DNA from: Candidatus Reidiella endopervernicosa
GTDB lineage: Bacteria > Pseudomonadota > Gammaproteobacteria > GCF-013343005
Direction of reading: 5' to 3'
DNA: 64,000 nt
Assembly (NCBI RefSeq): GCF_013343005.1
Contig: NZ_CP054491.1
Span: 1,718,501-1,782,500, forward strand
Made by a program: the position numbers and the translations under genes. Under the pieces are notes generated by a model. The model saw only the letters and a program-made list of their open reading frames with translations. It was not told the origin of the DNA and made no database searches. Of the stretch, positions 1 to 11,237 are shown in pieces. Positions within the stretch are counted from its first letter, which is position 1; each line of letters starts with the position of its first letter.

Positions 1-1137
1 CGTGAGGCTGAGCGTGCACAGGTGGTTGAGGCCTATCAGGATCGCATCGGCGAGCTGATCAATGGTGTCGTCAAGCGTGTTGAGCGCGGCAACGTCTATC
101 TCGATCTGGGTGGCAACGTTGAAGCCTTCATCCCGCGTGAGCAGACCATTCCACGTGAGGTAATTCGCCCCGGTGATCGTCTGCGCGGTTACTTCTACGA
201 GATCAGTAGCGAGTTGCGTGGTCCGCAGCTCTTTATCTCCCGCACCATGCCTGAGTTTCTTGTTGAGCTGTTTAAGCTTGAGGTGCCGGAGGTTGGGCAG
301 GGCACGATAGAGATCAATAGTGCCGCCCGTGACCCAGGCCAGCGCGCCAAGATTGCGGTTAAGTCCTACGACCAGCGTATCGATCCGGTTGGAGCCTGTG
401 TCGGCATGCGCGGTTCACGTGTGCAGGCTGTCTCCAATGAACTATCTGGTGAGCGTGTCGACATCATCCTCTGGAACGACAATGCAGCGCAATTTGTGAT
501 CAACGCGATGGCGCCAGCCGATGTTGTATCGATCGTCGTTGATGAAGATTCGCACAGCATGGATGTGGCAGTAGCTGAGGAGCAGCTCTCACAGGCGATT
601 GGCCGTGCGGGTCAGAATGTTCGTCTCGCCAGTGAGTTGACGGGTTGGAATCTTAATGTGATGTCTGAGCAGCAGGCCGAAGAGAAGAGCGAGTCTGAGG
701 TGGTTGCACTGGTCCAGCAGTTTATGGAGCAGCTCGATGTTGATGAAGATGTTGCAGCTATCCTCGCTCAGGAGGGTTTCTCCACCATTGAGGAGATCGC
801 CTACGTTCCCGACAGTGAGTTGATGGAGATTGAAGAGTTTGATGAGGATATCGTCAAGGAGTTGCGTAACCGCGCCCGTGATGTGCTGCTCACCCTCGCG
901 ATCTCTAGTGAAGAGCAGCTCGATACTGCCGAACCGGCACAGGATCTGCTCGAGATGGATGGTATGGATCAGCACCTCGCCTTCGTACTGGCAAGCCACG
1001 GCATTATTAGCATGGAAGACCTTGCTGAGCAGTCTGTCGACGAGCTTGCAGAGATCGAAGATATCGACGAAGAGCGAGCCGCGCAATTGATTATGACAGC
1101 ACGTGAACCCTGGTTTGCGGACGAGCAGAAGGGCTGA
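1..1137 (+). CDS. nusA: Transcription termination/antitermination factor NusA, 5' truncated by window
   Basis: NusA binds RNA polymerase and nascent RNA and modulates pausing, termination and antitermination. The reading frame is already open at base 1, so the true start lies upstream. About 378 residues are visible, against roughly 495 in E. coli. An S1 domain (motif [17 protein letters not shown]) is followed by two KH domains ([15 protein letters not shown] and [18 protein letters not shown]). Two acidic helix-hairpin-helix C-terminal repeats end the protein ([11 protein letters not shown] and similar). It is followed 17 bases later by infB, the standard nusA-infB arrangement. No frame damage is seen. 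Confidence 0.97.
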   Translation, partial: REAERAQVVEAYQDRIGELINGVVKRVERGNVYLDLGGNVEAFIPREQTIPREVIRPGDRLRGYFYEISSELRGPQLFISRTMPEFLVELFKLEVPEVGQGTIEINSAARDPGQRAKIAVKSYDQRIDPVGACVGMRGSRVQAVSNELSGERVDIILWNDNAAQFVINAMAPADVVSIVVDEDSHSMDVAVAEEQLSQAIGRAGQNVRLASELTGWNLNVMSEQQAEEKSESEVVALVQQFMEQLDVDEDVAAILAQEGFSTIEEIAYVPDSELMEIEEFDEDIVKELRNRARDVLLTLAISSEEQLDTAEPAQDLLEMDGMDQHLAFVLASHGIISMEDLAEQSVDELAEIEDIDEERAAQLIMTAREPWFADEQKG

Positions 1138-1154
1138 GGCCCGGGGGAGTAACG

Positions 1155-3659
1155 ATGTCGAGTGTATCTGTTAAACAGTTTGCACAAGTCGTAGGCACAC
1201 CTGTTGAACGTCTTCTTGAACAGCTCAAGGAGGCAGGGATCGCAATTACCGATCCTGATGCGACGATCAGTGATGAGGAGAAATCCCAACTGCTGGTCTA
1301 TCTGCGCGGCAAACACGGTTCAGTCTCCGCAAAGGGTAAAGAGGGTGGTCCCAGCAAGATCACACTCAAACGCCGCTCAACCAGCGCGCTGAAACAGGGT
1401 AGCAAGGGCTCAACGGTTACCGTCGAGGTTCGCAAGAAACGTACCTACGTCAAACGTGCTGAAGTGGCTGCCGACGATGAAGATCGTGCTGTGGACGATG
1501 TCGCTGAGACCGATAAGGCCCGCGAGCAAGAAGAGGCTCGCGTGCAGGCTGAAGAGGCTGCACGTCTGGCGGCCGAGGAAGCGCGTCGTGTTGAAGAGGA
1601 GGCAGCGAAGAAGGCCGTAGAAGCGGCTGTACGCGCCAAGGCTGAAGAAGAAGCACGAGTCACGGCTGAAAAAGAGCAGGAGAAGAGCAAGGCTGCTGCG
1701 CCGGTTGAAGAGAAGAAGGCCAAGGATGATAAGCGTCCACGTCGTGAACGTGCTGCACCCTCCAAAGACGCCTCAACTCGTTATGGTCGAAAAGAGATTC
1801 ACGTTGCTGCTGGTAAGCAGGGGCGTCGCAAGAAGAAACGCGGTGAGCGTCAGGTCACCATCGAGTCTTCCGACAAGCATGGGTTCGCTAAGCCAACCGC
1901 GCCGGTAGTGCGTGAGATAGCGATCCCCGAGATGCTCACTGTTGCCGAACTGGCACAGAAGATGTCGATTAAGGCCGCTGAAGTGATCAAGGTAATGATG
2001 AAGATGGGCAGTATGGTGACCATCAATCAGCCTCTCGATCAGGAGACCGCCACGATTGTTGTCGAGGAGATGGGTCATACGCCGGTCATGATTAACGCCG
2101 ATGCGCTTGAAGATAATCTGGTCGAGCTGGCGCAGAACGAGGGTGAGCTGGTGCAGCGTCCGCCGGTAGTGACCATTATGGGTCACGTTGACCATGGTAA
2201 GACCTCGCTGCTCGACTATATCCGCCGTACTAAGGTGACGGCTGGAGAGGCGGGCGGTATTACCCAGCATATTGGTGCCTACCATGTAGAGACCGACAAG
2301 GGTGTTATCTCCTTCCTCGATACTCCAGGACACGCTGCCTTTACCGCAATGCGTGCCCGTGGTGCCAAGGTTACCGATATCGTCATCCTGGTAGTTGGTG
2401 CCGACGATGGTGTGATGCCGCAGACCATTGAGGCTATTCAGCACTCAAAGGCAGCCGGTGTGCCGATGATTATCGCTGTCAACAAGATCGATAAACCTGA
2501 GGCTGATCCGGACAAGGTCAAGAACGAGCTTTCCCAGCACGATGTTATTCCCGAGGATTGGGGTGGTGACACCATGTTCGCCCACGTTTCAGCCAAGACC
2601 GGTGAAGGTGTCGATGCACTGCTCGATGCCATCTCATTGCAGGCCGAAGTACTGGAGCTGAAGGCAGTTGCTGAAGGCCCAGCTCGTGGCATTGTGGTTG
2701 AGTCGAGTCTTGATAAGGGGCGCGGTCCGGTGGCTACGCTGCTGGTGCAAGAGGGTGTGCTCAAACGTGGCGATATTATCCTCTCCGGTCATGAGTTCGG
2801 TCGTGTACGTGCCATGTTCGATGAGAATGGTGATCAAATCGAAGAGGCGGGACCTTCGATGCCTGTCGTGGTTCTGGGCCTCTCCGGTGCACCGAATGCG
2901 GGTGACGATGTGCAGGTGTTGCCTGATGAGCGTAAGGCACGTGAGGTGGCTGAGTTCCGTCACGGCAAGACGCGTGATATGCGTCTGGCACGCCAGCAGG
3001 CGGCCAAGCTGGAGAATATGTTTACCCAGATGGAGGAGGGCACGGTCGATAGCCTCAATCTGGTACTCAAAGCCGATGTACAGGGTAGTGTCGAGGCACT
3101 GCGTGAGTCACTGCTCAAGCTCTCCACCGATGAGGTGAAGGTCTCGATCGTCGCCAGCGGTGTCGGTGGTATTACCGAATCGGATGCCAATCTGGCGGTT
3201 GCCTCCAGTGCGGTCATCGTCGGATTTAATGTCCGCGCCGATGCCACTGCACGCCAAATCATTGGTGATGCCGGTCTCGATCTGCACTACTACAGCGTCA
3301 TTTACGATGTGATTGATGAGGTTAAGGGTGCACTGAGCGGTATGCTTTCACCTGAGGTGAGAGAGGAGATTATCGGTCTGGCTGAGGTTAAGGATGTGTT
3401 CCGCTCTTCCAGTCTGGGTGCAATCGCCGGTTGTCTGGTGGTTGATGGCACCGTCCGTCGCAGCAATCCTATCCGTGTACTGCGTGATAACGTGGTTATC
3501 TACGAAGGTGAGCTTGAGTCACTGCGTCGTTTCAAGGATGAGGCGAATGAGGTCAAAGCGGGTACCGAGTGTGGTATCGGCGTCAAGAACTACAACGACG
3601 TCAAGGCGGGTGACCAGATCGAGTGCTACGAGCGGACCGAAGTTGCACGTACCCTGTAG
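1155..3659 (+). CDS. infB: Translation initiation factor IF-2
   Basis: This GTPase brings fMet-tRNA to the 30S subunit and promotes subunit joining. It is 834 aa, normal for gammaproteobacteria. The N-terminal IF2-N module (about residues 1-50) precedes a long Ala/Glu/Lys-rich charged linker (about 90-210) and a second IF2-N domain. The G domain has GHVDHGKT at residues 343-350, then DTPGHAAF and NKID. Domains II-IV follow, ending near [11 protein letters not shown]. The start ATG follows a GGGGAG Shine-Dalgarno at 1143-1148. Intact over 2.5 kb, in contrast to the frame-broken genes elsewhere in the window. Confidence 0.98.
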   Translation: MSSVSVKQFAQVVGTPVERLLEQLKEAGIAITDPDATISDEEKSQLLVYLRGKHGSVSAKGKEGGPSKITLKRRSTSALKQGSKGSTVTVEVRKKRTYVKRAEVAADDEDRAVDDVAETDKAREQEEARVQAEEAARLAAEEARRVEEEAAKKAVEAAVRAKAEEEARVTAEKEQEKSKAAAPVEEKKAKDDKRPRRERAAPSKDASTRYGRKEIHVAAGKQGRRKKKRGERQVTIESSDKHGFAKPTAPVVREIAIPEMLTVAELAQKMSIKAAEVIKVMMKMGSMVTINQPLDQETATIVVEEMGHTPVMINADALEDNLVELAQNEGELVQRPPVVTIMGHVDHGKTSLLDYIRRTKVTAGEAGGITQHIGAYHVETDKGVISFLDTPGHAAFTAMRARGAKVTDIVILVVGADDGVMPQTIEAIQHSKAAGVPMIIAVNKIDKPEADPDKVKNELSQHDVIPEDWGGDTMFAHVSAKTGEGVDALLDAISLQAEVLELKAVAEGPARGIVVESSLDKGRGPVATLLVQEGVLKRGDIILSGHEFGRVRAMFDENGDQIEEAGPSMPVVVLGLSGAPNAGDDVQVLPDERKAREVAEFRHGKTRDMRLARQQAAKLENMFTQMEEGTVDSLNLVLKADVQGSVEALRESLLKLSTDEVKVSIVASGVGGITESDANLAVASSAVIVGFNVRADATARQIIGDAGLDLHYYSVIYDVIDEVKGALSGMLSPEVREEIIGLAEVKDVFRSSSLGAIAGCLVVDGTVRRSNPIRVLRDNVVIYEGELESLRRFKDEANEVKAGTECGIGVKNYNDVKAGDQIECYERTEVARTL

Positions 3660-3722
3660 TCTGTCGTACATGACAAGCAGCTGTTATCGCAGCTGCCTGT
3701 CCACTCACTGAGTAGCGTTACT

Positions 3723-4115
3723 ATGCCCAAGGAGTTTTCCAGAACTCGTCGCGTTGGCGAACAGATCCAGCGTGAGCTGGCCGAGCTGATTCGCAATGAG
3801 GTCAAGGATCCGCGTGTCGGAATGGTCACCATTCAGGCGGTACGAGTGACGCGCGATCTGGGTCATGCCAAGGTCTACTTCACCGTACTCGGTGATCAGC
3901 AGTCCGCTACCGATACGCAAAAAGCACTCGATCGTGCCGCAGGTTTTCTGCGTCATGCGCTCGGCCAGGAAATGGCGATGCGCAGCGTGCCACAGCTCCA
4001 CTTTATCTATGACGAGTCGGTAGAGCGCGGTATGCACCTCTCCAAGCTGATTGAGGATGCCTGTGCATCGGATCGGCAGGATGGTGACGACGAAGATGAG
4101 TCGGGCCAGTCGTAG
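3723..4115 (+). CDS. rbfA: Ribosome-binding factor A
   Basis: RbfA is a KH-like protein needed for late 30S maturation and 16S 5'-end processing. It is 130 aa, the usual length. Typical sequence runs from [19 protein letters not shown] through [11 protein letters not shown] to the [13 protein letters not shown] strand and [12 protein letters not shown]. The C-terminal tail is acidic ([11 protein letters not shown]). It sits 63 bases after infB and 42 before truB in the conserved order, presumably one transcript. The Shine-Dalgarno is weak. Confidence 0.96.
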   Translation: MPKEFSRTRRVGEQIQRELAELIRNEVKDPRVGMVTIQAVRVTRDLGHAKVYFTVLGDQQSATDTQKALDRAAGFLRHALGQEMAMRSVPQLHFIYDESVERGMHLSKLIEDACASDRQDGDDEDESGQS

Positions 4116-4157
4116 CTGCTAACAGTCAAGCTTCAATTAATTCTTTCAGAGGTCAAG

Positions 4158-5072
4158 ATGGGTCGTCGACGTAATTTCGGCAGAAGAGTAGATGGTGTGC
4201 TGCTGCTGGATAAGCCGCTGGGTATTACCTCCAATGATGCGCTGCAGCGTGTAAAGCGTCTGTTCAAAGCACGCAAAGCGGGCCATACCGGTAGTCTCGA
4301 TCCACTGGCCAGCGGCATGCTACCGCTCTGCATGGGAGAGGCGACAAAATTTTCCGCTTTCCTGCTCGATGCCGACAAGTTCTATCGTGTCGAGTGTAAA
4401 TTGGGTGAGAAGAGCTCAACCGGCGATAGCGAGGGGGAGATTATTGATTCGCGCCCCGTGCCTGAGCTCGATGAGCCGCAGATCGAGGCGGTGCTGAGCC
4501 AGTTCCGCGGCGAGATTATGCAGTTGCCGCCGATGTTTTCGGCCCTCAAACACCAGGGGAAACGCCTCTATGAGCTTGCGCGTGAGGGAATCGAGGTGGA
4601 GCGTGAGCCGCGCCCAGTCACCATTCATGAGCTGACCTTTCTCTCGATTGAGGGTGATCGACTACGTCTCGATGTGCGCTGCTCGAAGGGGACCTATGTG
4701 CGCACTCTGGCTGAGGATATCGGAGAGGTGCTCGGCTGTGGTGCCCACGTCAGTGAGCTGAGACGACTTGAAGTGGGGCCTTACAAAGATGTTTCGATGG
4801 TGACGCTGGAGCAGATTGAAGCAGCCGCCGAGCAGGGTAACCATGTGCTCGATGAACTGCTGCTGCCGATTGAGAGTGCCATCGCCGACTGGCCGGACCT
4901 GATGCTCAACGATGATGCTGCCTACTACATCAAGCAGGGGCAGCCGGTGATGATGCCGAAGGCGCCTCGCGACGGTTGTGTACGGCTCTACAACAGTAAA
5001 AATACCTTCCTCGGTGTCGGGGAGATGATGGATGATGGCCGAGTCGCCCCCAAAAGGCTGATTCAGGCATAG
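4158..5072 (+). CDS. truB: tRNA pseudouridine(55) synthase
   Basis: TruB forms pseudouridine 55 in the T loop of tRNAs. It is 304 aa. The catalytic motif [19 protein letters not shown] contains the active aspartate in the SLDPLASG signature (about residues 43-50). The substrate-binding [15 protein letters not shown] and the C-terminal PUA-like part (residues about 250-304) are present. The first codons are Arg-rich ([13 protein letters not shown]). GAGG lies 7 bases before the ATG. Part of the nusA-pnp operon. Confidence 0.97.
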   Translation: MGRRRNFGRRVDGVLLLDKPLGITSNDALQRVKRLFKARKAGHTGSLDPLASGMLPLCMGEATKFSAFLLDADKFYRVECKLGEKSSTGDSEGEIIDSRPVPELDEPQIEAVLSQFRGEIMQLPPMFSALKHQGKRLYELAREGIEVEREPRPVTIHELTFLSIEGDRLRLDVRCSKGTYVRTLAEDIGEVLGCGAHVSELRRLEVGPYKDVSMVTLEQIEAAAEQGNHVLDELLLPIESAIADWPDLMLNDDAAYYIKQGQPVMMPKAPRDGCVRLYNSKNTFLGVGEMMDDGRVAPKRLIQA

Positions 5073-5088
5073 AAATGCACCGCCCTGC

Positions 5089-5118
5089 TTGTTTGGGGTG
5101 GTATGTAACGTGTAGAAT
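5089..5118 (+). promoter_or_regulatory. Candidate sigma70 promoter for rpsO
   Basis: In the 99-base gap after truB there is TTGTTT at 5089-5094 and TAGAAT at 5113-5118, separated by 18 bases. A T-rich stretch follows and the rpsO start is 53 bases downstream. In E. coli rpsO-pnp has its own promoter at this place. This is a match by eye only. Confidence 0.45.
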
Positions 5119-5171
5119 ACGCGAACTTTTTTCAAATATTTTGTTTTGATCGATTCAGGAGTTTTAGATAG

Positions 5172-5441
5172 ATGACCATTAATGCTGAACAGAAGAGCGA
5201 GATCGTTAAGGAGTATCAGCTCTCCCCAACGGATACCGGCTCGCCAGAAGTGCAGGTTGCACTGATTTCGGCCCGCATCGACTACCTGACCGAGCACTTC
5301 AGCACTCATAAGCACGACCACCACTCACGTCAGGGTCTGCTGCGTCTGGTTAACCAGCGCCGCAAACTGCTCGACTATGTGAAGGGTAAGGATCAGTCGC
5401 GTTATCAGAGTCTGATCGGTCGCCTCGGTCTGCGTCGCTAA
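5172..5441 (+). CDS. rpsO: 30S ribosomal protein S15
   Basis: S15 binds the central domain of 16S rRNA and in many bacteria also represses its own translation. It is 89 aa, canonical length. Typical sequences include [39 protein letters not shown] and a C-terminal RLGLRR. CAGGAG lies about 12 bases before the ATG. The next gene is pnp, 49 bases downstream. Confidence 0.98.
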   Translation: MTINAEQKSEIVKEYQLSPTDTGSPEVQVALISARIDYLTEHFSTHKHDHHSRQGLLRLVNQRRKLLDYVKGKDQSRYQSLIGRLGLRR

Positions 5442-5490
5442 GCGTCGACAATAATCACAATAATCATCAAACCTTAAATAGGGAGCGATT

Positions 5491-7575
5491 GTGGCCTCAA
5501 TCAAAAAAGTCTTTCAGTACGGTAAGCACAGCGTAACTCTGGAAACCGGCGAGATTGCACGTCAGGCAAGTGGCGCGGTTATGGTTAGCATGGGCGATAC
5601 CGTCGTGCTAGCAACCGCCGTTGGCATGCGCAAGGCGATTGAGGGACGCGACTTCTTCCCGCTTACCGTCGACTATCAGGAGAAGACCTACGCTGCGGGT
5701 AAGATCCCAGGTGGCTTCTTCCGTCGTGAAGGACGCCCGAGCGAGAACGAGACGCTCACTGCACGACTGATTGACCGTCCATTGCGCCCGCTCTTCCCTA
5801 AGGGCTTCACTAACGAAGTTCAGGTGATTTTGACCGTTATCTCTCTCGACCCTGAGATCAATCCCGATATTCCAGCGCTGATCGGTTCGTCTGCCGCGCT
5901 GGCTATCTCGGGCATGCCTTTCAATGGTCCTGTTGGTGCAGCCCGCGTTGGTTATATCAACAGTGAGTACGTACTTAACCCTGATATGAGCGAGCTGGCT
6001 GAGTCGCAGCTCGATCTGATCGTTGCCGGTACCGAGAGTGCTGTGCTGATGGTTGAGTCTGAGGCGAAGGAGCTTCCTGAGGACGTCATGCTTGGTTCGG
6101 TCATCTACGGCCACGAGCAGTCTCAGAGCGTGATCGCAGCGATCAAGGAGATGGCCGCTGAGGTAAATGCCCCCGCATGGGAGTGGCAGGCACCTGAGGT
6201 CGATAGCACTCTGGCTGATGCCGTTGCTGCCGAGGGTGAAGCGGCTCTGACCGAGGCCTACCAGATCAGTGAGAAGATGGATCGTTACGATCGTCTGACC
6301 CAGATCCGCGGCGAGATCACCGAGAAGCTGAGCGCTGGTGACGATGCAAACTTCAGCAGTGATGAGGTTGGCGGTGCGGTTGGTAAGCTCGAGAAGCGCA
6401 TTGTTCGAAGCCGTGTTATTGCAGGTGAGCCGCGTATCGATGGTCGTGATACCAAGACCGTTCGTCCGATCACCATCCGTACCGGTGTACTGCCGCGTAC
6501 CCACGGTTCTGCACTCTTCACCCGTGGTGAGACCCAGGCACTGGTTGTGACCACCCTTGGTACCCAGCGCGATGCACAGATCATCGATGCACTCGAAGGT
6601 GAGCGTAAGGAGCACTTCCTGCTACACTACAACTTCCCTCCCTACTCAGTCGGTGAGACCGGTCGCGTTGGTAGCCCCAAGCGTCGTGAGATTGGTCACG
6701 GTCGTCTGGCCAAGCGTGGTGTAGCGGCAGCGATGCCTTCGGTTGAGGACTTTCCCTACACCGTACGTGTTGTCTCAGAGATCACCGAGTCGAACGGCTC
6801 CAGCTCCATGGCAAGTGTCTGTGGTAGCTCACTGGCGATGATGGATGCGGGTGTACCGCTCAAGGCGCCGGTTGCAGGTGTTGCGATGGGTCTGATCAAA
6901 GAGGAGAACGGTTTTGCAGTTCTGACCGATATCCTTGGCGACGAAGATCACCTCGGCGATATGGATTTTAAGGTGGCCGGAACCAATGACGGTGTTACCG
7001 CGCTGCAGATGGATATCAAGATTGAGGGTATCACCCAGGAGATCATGGAGCAGGCGCTGGCACAGGCGAAGGATGGTCGTCTCCATATCCTCGGCGAGAT
7101 GAACAAGGCGATCAGTTCAGCTCGCGAAGAGATGTCTGACTTTGCACCACGCTACCTCACCTTCAAGATCAACCCTGACAAGATTCGTGACGTTATCGGT
7201 AAGGGTGGTGCAACCATCCGCGCCCTGACCGAAGAGACCGGTGCCTCTATCGATCTCAGTGATGATGGCACCGTTAAGGTTGCCTCGAGTGACAACAACG
7301 CCGCCAAAGAGGCGCGTCGCCGCATCGAGCAGCTCACCGCTGATGTTGAAGTCGGTGTGGTCTACGAGGGTAAGGTCGCCAAGCTGATGGATTTTGGTGC
7401 CTTTGTCACCATCCTTCCTGGTAAGGATGGACTGGTACACATCTCACAGATCTCCAATGAGCGTGTCGAGAAGGTTAGCGACAAACTCACCGAGGGTGAT
7501 GTGATCAAGGTTAAGGTCCTCGAGGTCGACAAGCAGGGCCGTATCCGTCTCAGCATGAAGGCAGTTGAAGCCTAG
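5491..7575 (+). CDS. pnp: Polyribonucleotide nucleotidyltransferase
   Basis: PNPase is a phosphorolytic 3'-5' exoribonuclease and degradosome component. It is 694 aa, the expected length. The start is GTG, preceded by GGGAG at 5482-5486. Two RNase PH domains (about 1-220 and 310-540) flank a helical domain. The first carries [12 protein letters not shown] and the second has [19 protein letters not shown] domain ([20 protein letters not shown], about 555-574) and an S1 domain ([20 protein letters not shown]) close the protein. The frame is intact. Confidence 0.98.
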   Translation: MASIKKVFQYGKHSVTLETGEIARQASGAVMVSMGDTVVLATAVGMRKAIEGRDFFPLTVDYQEKTYAAGKIPGGFFRREGRPSENETLTARLIDRPLRPLFPKGFTNEVQVILTVISLDPEINPDIPALIGSSAALAISGMPFNGPVGAARVGYINSEYVLNPDMSELAESQLDLIVAGTESAVLMVESEAKELPEDVMLGSVIYGHEQSQSVIAAIKEMAAEVNAPAWEWQAPEVDSTLADAVAAEGEAALTEAYQISEKMDRYDRLTQIRGEITEKLSAGDDANFSSDEVGGAVGKLEKRIVRSRVIAGEPRIDGRDTKTVRPITIRTGVLPRTHGSALFTRGETQALVVTTLGTQRDAQIIDALEGERKEHFLLHYNFPPYSVGETGRVGSPKRREIGHGRLAKRGVAAAMPSVEDFPYTVRVVSEITESNGSSSMASVCGSSLAMMDAGVPLKAPVAGVAMGLIKEENGFAVLTDILGDEDHLGDMDFKVAGTNDGVTALQMDIKIEGITQEIMEQALAQAKDGRLHILGEMNKAISSAREEMSDFAPRYLTFKINPDKIRDVIGKGGATIRALTEETGASIDLSDDGTVKVASSDNNAAKEARRRIEQLTADVEVGVVYEGKVAKLMDFGAFVTILPGKDGLVHISQISNERVEKVSDKLTEGDVIKVKVLEVDKQGRIRLSMKAVEA

Positions 7576-7600
7576 TAATAACGGGCTATCTCAGCAGCAT

Positions 7601-7632
7601 AAAAAAGGGGCCGCTTAGCGGCCCCTTTTTTG
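7601..7632. terminator. Rho-independent terminator between pnp and the minus-strand receiver gene
   Basis: A perfect stem GGGGCCGCT/AGCGGCCCC (7607-7625) has an A-run before it and a T-run after it. It can therefore work on both strands and ends both pnp (+) and the convergent gene that stops at 7650 (-). Confidence 0.92.
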
Positions 7633-7649
7633 TTGTGTGATCGGTTAGA

Positions 7650-8441
7650 TCAGATCAACGCATTCTTCAGATAGCTTCTGATCGTTTCTGGATCGAAGGG
7701 TTTGTCGCAGATGGCCGAGACGCCTGCCTGCTCAACAGCAGCGAGACGACTGTTGTCCTGTTCGCTGGTGATCATCAGGATCGGTACCCCGGGTTGACTG
7801 CTACTGTTACGAATATGGTCGATCAGCTCCTTGCCATCCATCTCAGGCATATTGTAGTCGGTCACAATCGCATCGAAGAACTGCTCATTGATCATTCCCA
7901 TCGCCTCATTACCATTCTCTGCTTCGACGATGACATCCACTCCCAGTCCCTCGAGCATGCGACGAATATGTCGACGTGAGGTGAGGCTGTCGTCAACCAG
8001 TAGAATGGTCAGCTGCTGATCATCAAGATCGAGTGGCTCGGGCTCGAGCACGTCGAGAGTGGTATAGAGCGCGGTCTTCAGCTGCTCGGGTACATAGGGC
8101 TTGGGTAGGATGGCGATGGCACCGGCCTGTCGAATCGGCTCCAGTACGCGGATATTGGTCTCGCTGGAGATCAGGATGTAGCCGATCTCATGCAGGTCGT
8201 CACTGGTGTGAATCGCCTCGACCAGATCGGTGCCGGTCATATCGGGCAGGTACATAGCGCTAATAGCGAGATCGGGGCGAGAGCCACGCATCATCTGCAG
8301 TGCACTACTACCATTCTGAGCGGTCTGTATCCGTTCGAGTGGAATCCCGAAATCGTTAAGGTGGCCGCGAATAATTCTCTCCTGCGTACCAGAGGGTTCG
8401 ACGAGGAGTACAGAGAGCTGATCTATGGTGATGGTCGGCAT
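7650..8441 (-). CDS. Two-receiver response regulator (REC-REC), first receiver lacks the phosphoacceptor
   Basis: The 263-aa protein contains two CheY-like receiver domains and no output domain. The C-terminal receiver (about 143-263) is canonical: LVDDS, TDYNMPEMDG with the phosphoacceptor aspartate, ITSE and KPF. The N-terminal receiver (about 8-125) keeps the fold (LISSE, KPY), but its acidic pocket is LVEPS and the phosphoacceptor position in DLAISAMYLPDMTG is alanine. It should be a pseudo-receiver. It is a single transcription unit facing pnp. It probably acts by protein contact, for example with a kinase or chemotaxis-like partner; none is encoded next to it. Confidence 0.88.
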   Translation of the reverse strand: MPTITIDQLSVLLVEPSGTQERIIRGHLNDFGIPLERIQTAQNGSSALQMMRGSRPDLAISAMYLPDMTGTDLVEAIHTSDDLHEIGYILISSETNIRVLEPIRQAGAIAILPKPYVPEQLKTALYTTLDVLEPEPLDLDDQQLTILLVDDSLTSRRHIRRMLEGLGVDVIVEAENGNEAMGMINEQFFDAIVTDYNMPEMDGKELIDHIRNSSSQPGVPILMITSEQDNSRLAAVEQAGVSAICDKPFDPETIRSYLKNALI

Positions 8442-8567
8442 CTTATCGGAAATTCCTGACTGTATATTTGTCTGTTTCTACTTCAGTGTGGATGTTAACT
8501 ATCACCGTACTTTAGCACAGTAGATCGTTGCTTTCGGCCCAATGCCTCAAGGTAGAATGTTGTCACC

Positions 8568-9545
8568 TTAGCCAATATTGTTGCGTAGCGTGATGATTAA
8601 AATTAGCAGGATCAGGGTGACAATCCAGACGCCGGTATAGGCGGTCATCGATTGGCGAGCACGTTGAATTTCGAGCCAGGTGCGGGGTTTGACCCCCTTA
8701 ATTAGCAGTACCAGCTTGGCAGCGAGGTTCACGCAGACGATGTTGACAGCAAGCAGTAGTGCCGCGCCTGCCGCAAGTGGCCAGTTACCGATACCGATCA
8801 TAATACCCATCGTCGCCGTGGGCGGCAGCAGGGCGACAGCTACCATCACGCCGACCAGTACGCTGGAGAGCCCGGTGGTGAGAGAGAGTACTGCGGCAGC
8901 GCCCGATGCGAGTGCCAGCACAATTCCGTCGAGCCCTACATCGGTTCGTGAGAGGAGTTCGCTGTTGATCTCGCTGGGTGGCCAGAGCAGCCCCATCAAT
9001 ATAGAGACCAGCAGTGCCATAAACATACCGGTGAGATTGGTTTTGAGTGCGCTCCACATCAGGCGTGTATCGCCGAGTGCGGTACCGAGGGCAAAGGCGA
9101 TATTAGGACCGAGCAGCGGTGCAATGACCATAGCACCGATCACTACCGCCGTGTTGTTTTCCAGTAAGCCGATAGCTGCAACCAGGGTTGAGAGCAGAGC
9201 CAGGGCGATGAAGTTGAGATCGAGCCGTGCCCCCTTCTCAATGTCGTTGTAAAGCTCCTCGCGGGTGGTGCTGAGCTTCTCCTTCGGCGCCTCTTCCTGC
9301 TCGGGACGAGGCAGAGTGACCTCAATGGGGTGGACGACAATACGGGCGTTTTCGCTATTGCTCAACGCCTCCTGGAGTTCATCGAGCAGGGGTTGGCGGC
9401 TATCGGGTGGGACCAACATGCGACAGGCCTGTCGGCCATCTTCGTTGAGTGGTCCCAGCCAGTAGTCGAGTGCGCCGTGGTGCTCAGCAGCCCCGGTGAT
9501 GGTGGCGATATAGTCGCTATCAGCGATGACTTCGATCAGTTTCAT
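8568..9545 (-). CDS. DUF389 / TIGR00341 family membrane protein
   Basis: The 325-aa protein has a soluble N-terminal part (about 1-105) followed by a block of hydrophobic helices. The typical DUF389 sequences are present, including FIALALLSTLVAAIGLLENN, IGAMVIAPLLGPN, VALLPPTATMGI and LAVNIVCVNLAAKLVLL. The family is widespread but has no firmly known function; a transport or stress role is often guessed. It lies 12 bases downstream of the YihY gene on the same strand, so the two are likely co-transcribed. Confidence 0.85.
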   Translation of the reverse strand: MKLIEVIADSDYIATITGAAEHHGALDYWLGPLNEDGRQACRMLVPPDSRQPLLDELQEALSNSENARIVVHPIEVTLPRPEQEEAPKEKLSTTREELYNDIEKGARLDLNFIALALLSTLVAAIGLLENNTAVVIGAMVIAPLLGPNIAFALGTALGDTRLMWSALKTNLTGMFMALLVSILMGLLWPPSEINSELLSRTDVGLDGIVLALASGAAAVLSLTTGLSSVLVGVMVAVALLPPTATMGIMIGIGNWPLAAGAALLLAVNIVCVNLAAKLVLLIKGVKPRTWLEIQRARQSMTAYTGVWIVTLILLILIITLRNNIG

Positions 9546-9557
9546 ATCGGGGTTTGG

Positions 9558-11015
9558 TCAGTCTACTCGCGACGAACGATGCCGCCCTGTGCCAGAAGCA
9601 AGATCCTTGACCGTTCGCCCCTTCAGGGCATCGCTACGAGCCTTATCAAGCTCCTTGACCAGGTTTTCGACCGGCATGTCGTGGGCGAGCCGATCGGGGC
9701 GCAGGTAGGGGCCCTCGTCATCTGAACGCACGGCATCGAGCAGGGTGTCGATCTCAATCGCCTCCAGTGGACGGGTTGGGACAAAACCGTAGGGCTTCTC
9801 CTTACTGCGTGTCAGTAGCGCTTTGTGCTGCAGGCACTGGGTGATTGAGTCGACCAGCTCCATCGGTACCTTGAGCTTTTTTGATAGCGCCTCTCGGGTC
9901 CAGGCGGGACGTTCCTGGTAGTAGTGGGTGCCAATCAGGTAGGCAACCTGCAGGGTCAGCTTCTCCTTGAGACGATTACTCAGGCGCAGATTGCGTCTCG
10001 GTGTCGCCAGGTGTTCCGGGTGTTGGTGGTAGAAGGCGATGCTGGCGCCGATGAGCAGAATCAGCCAGCAGAGGTAGAGCCAGAACATAAACAGGATCAG
10101 TGAGGCGAAGGCGGAGTAGATGGCCGCCTGCTTGGTCGATGAGACGAGGAAGGCGGCGAAGATCCAGCCCGAGGTCTCCCAGAGGATTCCGGAGACAAAT
10201 CCGCCAATCAGTGCCGAGCGAATCTTTACCTTGGCGTTGGGCACGATGATATAGATGAAGGTGAAGGCACCGATGATCATCATGTAGGGGATGAGACGGC
10301 TGATCACTCGCAGGGTGGTGCCGAATGGCTCGATTGCCATCAGTTCCTGGGTGACGGCGTTGGAGCTCATCGTGGTTGTCAGTCCGAGCGCGGTGAAGAT
10401 CAGCACTGGACCGATCATGACTACGCTGAGGTAGCCGCTGAAACGCTGCGAAGCGGGTCGCAGTGATTTGACGCGCCAAGTGTAGTTAAACGAGGTCTCG
10501 ATCTTCTGCAGCAGTGATATGACGGTATAGAGCAGCAGTGCCAGACCAAGTGAGCCTAACACTCCGACCTTGACGTTATCGACGAAGCCGATGATACGTC
10601 CAGCGATCTCTACTCCCTGATCCCCCATAAAAGAGAGGATGTTCAGCAGAGCCGGTTCAACCTGATTGTGTACACCAAAGCCCTTCAGAACAGAAAAGCT
10701 GACAGCCAACAGGGGTACTAGTGAGAGTAGTGTGGTGTAGACCAGGCTCATCGCCCTTAAGGTGAGTTGGCCATCTCCCAGATCACGGATAACCGCATAG
10801 AAGAGGCGGATAACTTGAATCAGGGCACGCTTCCATACTGGAGTCTGAGCCAGATCTACATTCCACAGTGCGTTGATAATCCGGTCTTTAATAGGGCTTT
10901 TTGGCGTCATCGTATCCATCATTATGTGCCATTGTTGTCGTTGATGAGTGGTCACCATGATAACGGGAATAGTGCTGTCGTACAGCGCTTTCTCGAATGT
11001 AATAAATTGTGTCAC
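9558..11015 (-). CDS. YihY/UPF0761 family inner-membrane protein with extended C-terminus
   Basis: The N-terminal half (about 60-340) has the six hydrophobic segments of the YihY/virulence factor BrkB fold, with LTLRAMSLVYTTLLSLVPLL and YNWRVKS-like TWRVKSLRP. The C-terminal about 150 residues are soluble and winged-helix-like (TREALSKKLKVPMELVDSIT). This domain order is common in gammaproteobacterial YihY proteins. The open frame begins at 11015, but the first 32 residues look unlike the family. ATG at 10919 or 10910 (MDTMTPKSPIKDRI) is a better start, although neither has a clear Shine-Dalgarno. Function unknown. Confidence 0.85.
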   Translation of the reverse strand: MTQFITFEKALYDSTIPVIMVTTHQRQQWHIMMDTMTPKSPIKDRIINALWNVDLAQTPVWKRALIQVIRLFYAVIRDLGDGQLTLRAMSLVYTTLLSLVPLLAVSFSVLKGFGVHNQVEPALLNILSFMGDQGVEIAGRIIGFVDNVKVGVLGSLGLALLLYTVISLLQKIETSFNYTWRVKSLRPASQRFSGYLSVVMIGPVLIFTALGLTTTMSSNAVTQELMAIEPFGTTLRVISRLIPYMMIIGAFTFIYIIVPNAKVKIRSALIGGFVSGILWETSGWIFAAFLVSSTKQAAIYSAFASLILFMFWLYLCWLILLIGASIAFYHQHPEHLATPRRNLRLSNRLKEKLTLQVAYLIGTHYYQERPAWTREALSKKLKVPMELVDSITQCLQHKALLTRSKEKPYGFVPTRPLEAIEIDTLLDAVRSDDEGPYLRPDRLAHDMPVENLVKELDKARSDALKGRTVKDLASGTGRHRSSRVD

Positions 11016-11237
11016 TTGACGCTTTTATGTCGACTTATTGCGAATCTAGAAATAGGCTCTGGATAGGCAGGAAGTATCAATAAAAAACATGGAGGGATAG
11101 CGATGCACTGACAGGAAGGCCTAACTCCCACTCTTCAAGTGCAATATCGAACAAACATCTGCAGCAATGTATCGATGTGTGACGGATATCACAGTATTAA
11201 GAGTGTGGTTTTAATATAGGCGTGATGTCGGTTTGCT

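Noticed and set aside
589-1086. Long antisense open frame in nusA and similar frames opposite infB and pnp
   Set aside because: Shadows of highly biased codon use; no start signal or family similarity.
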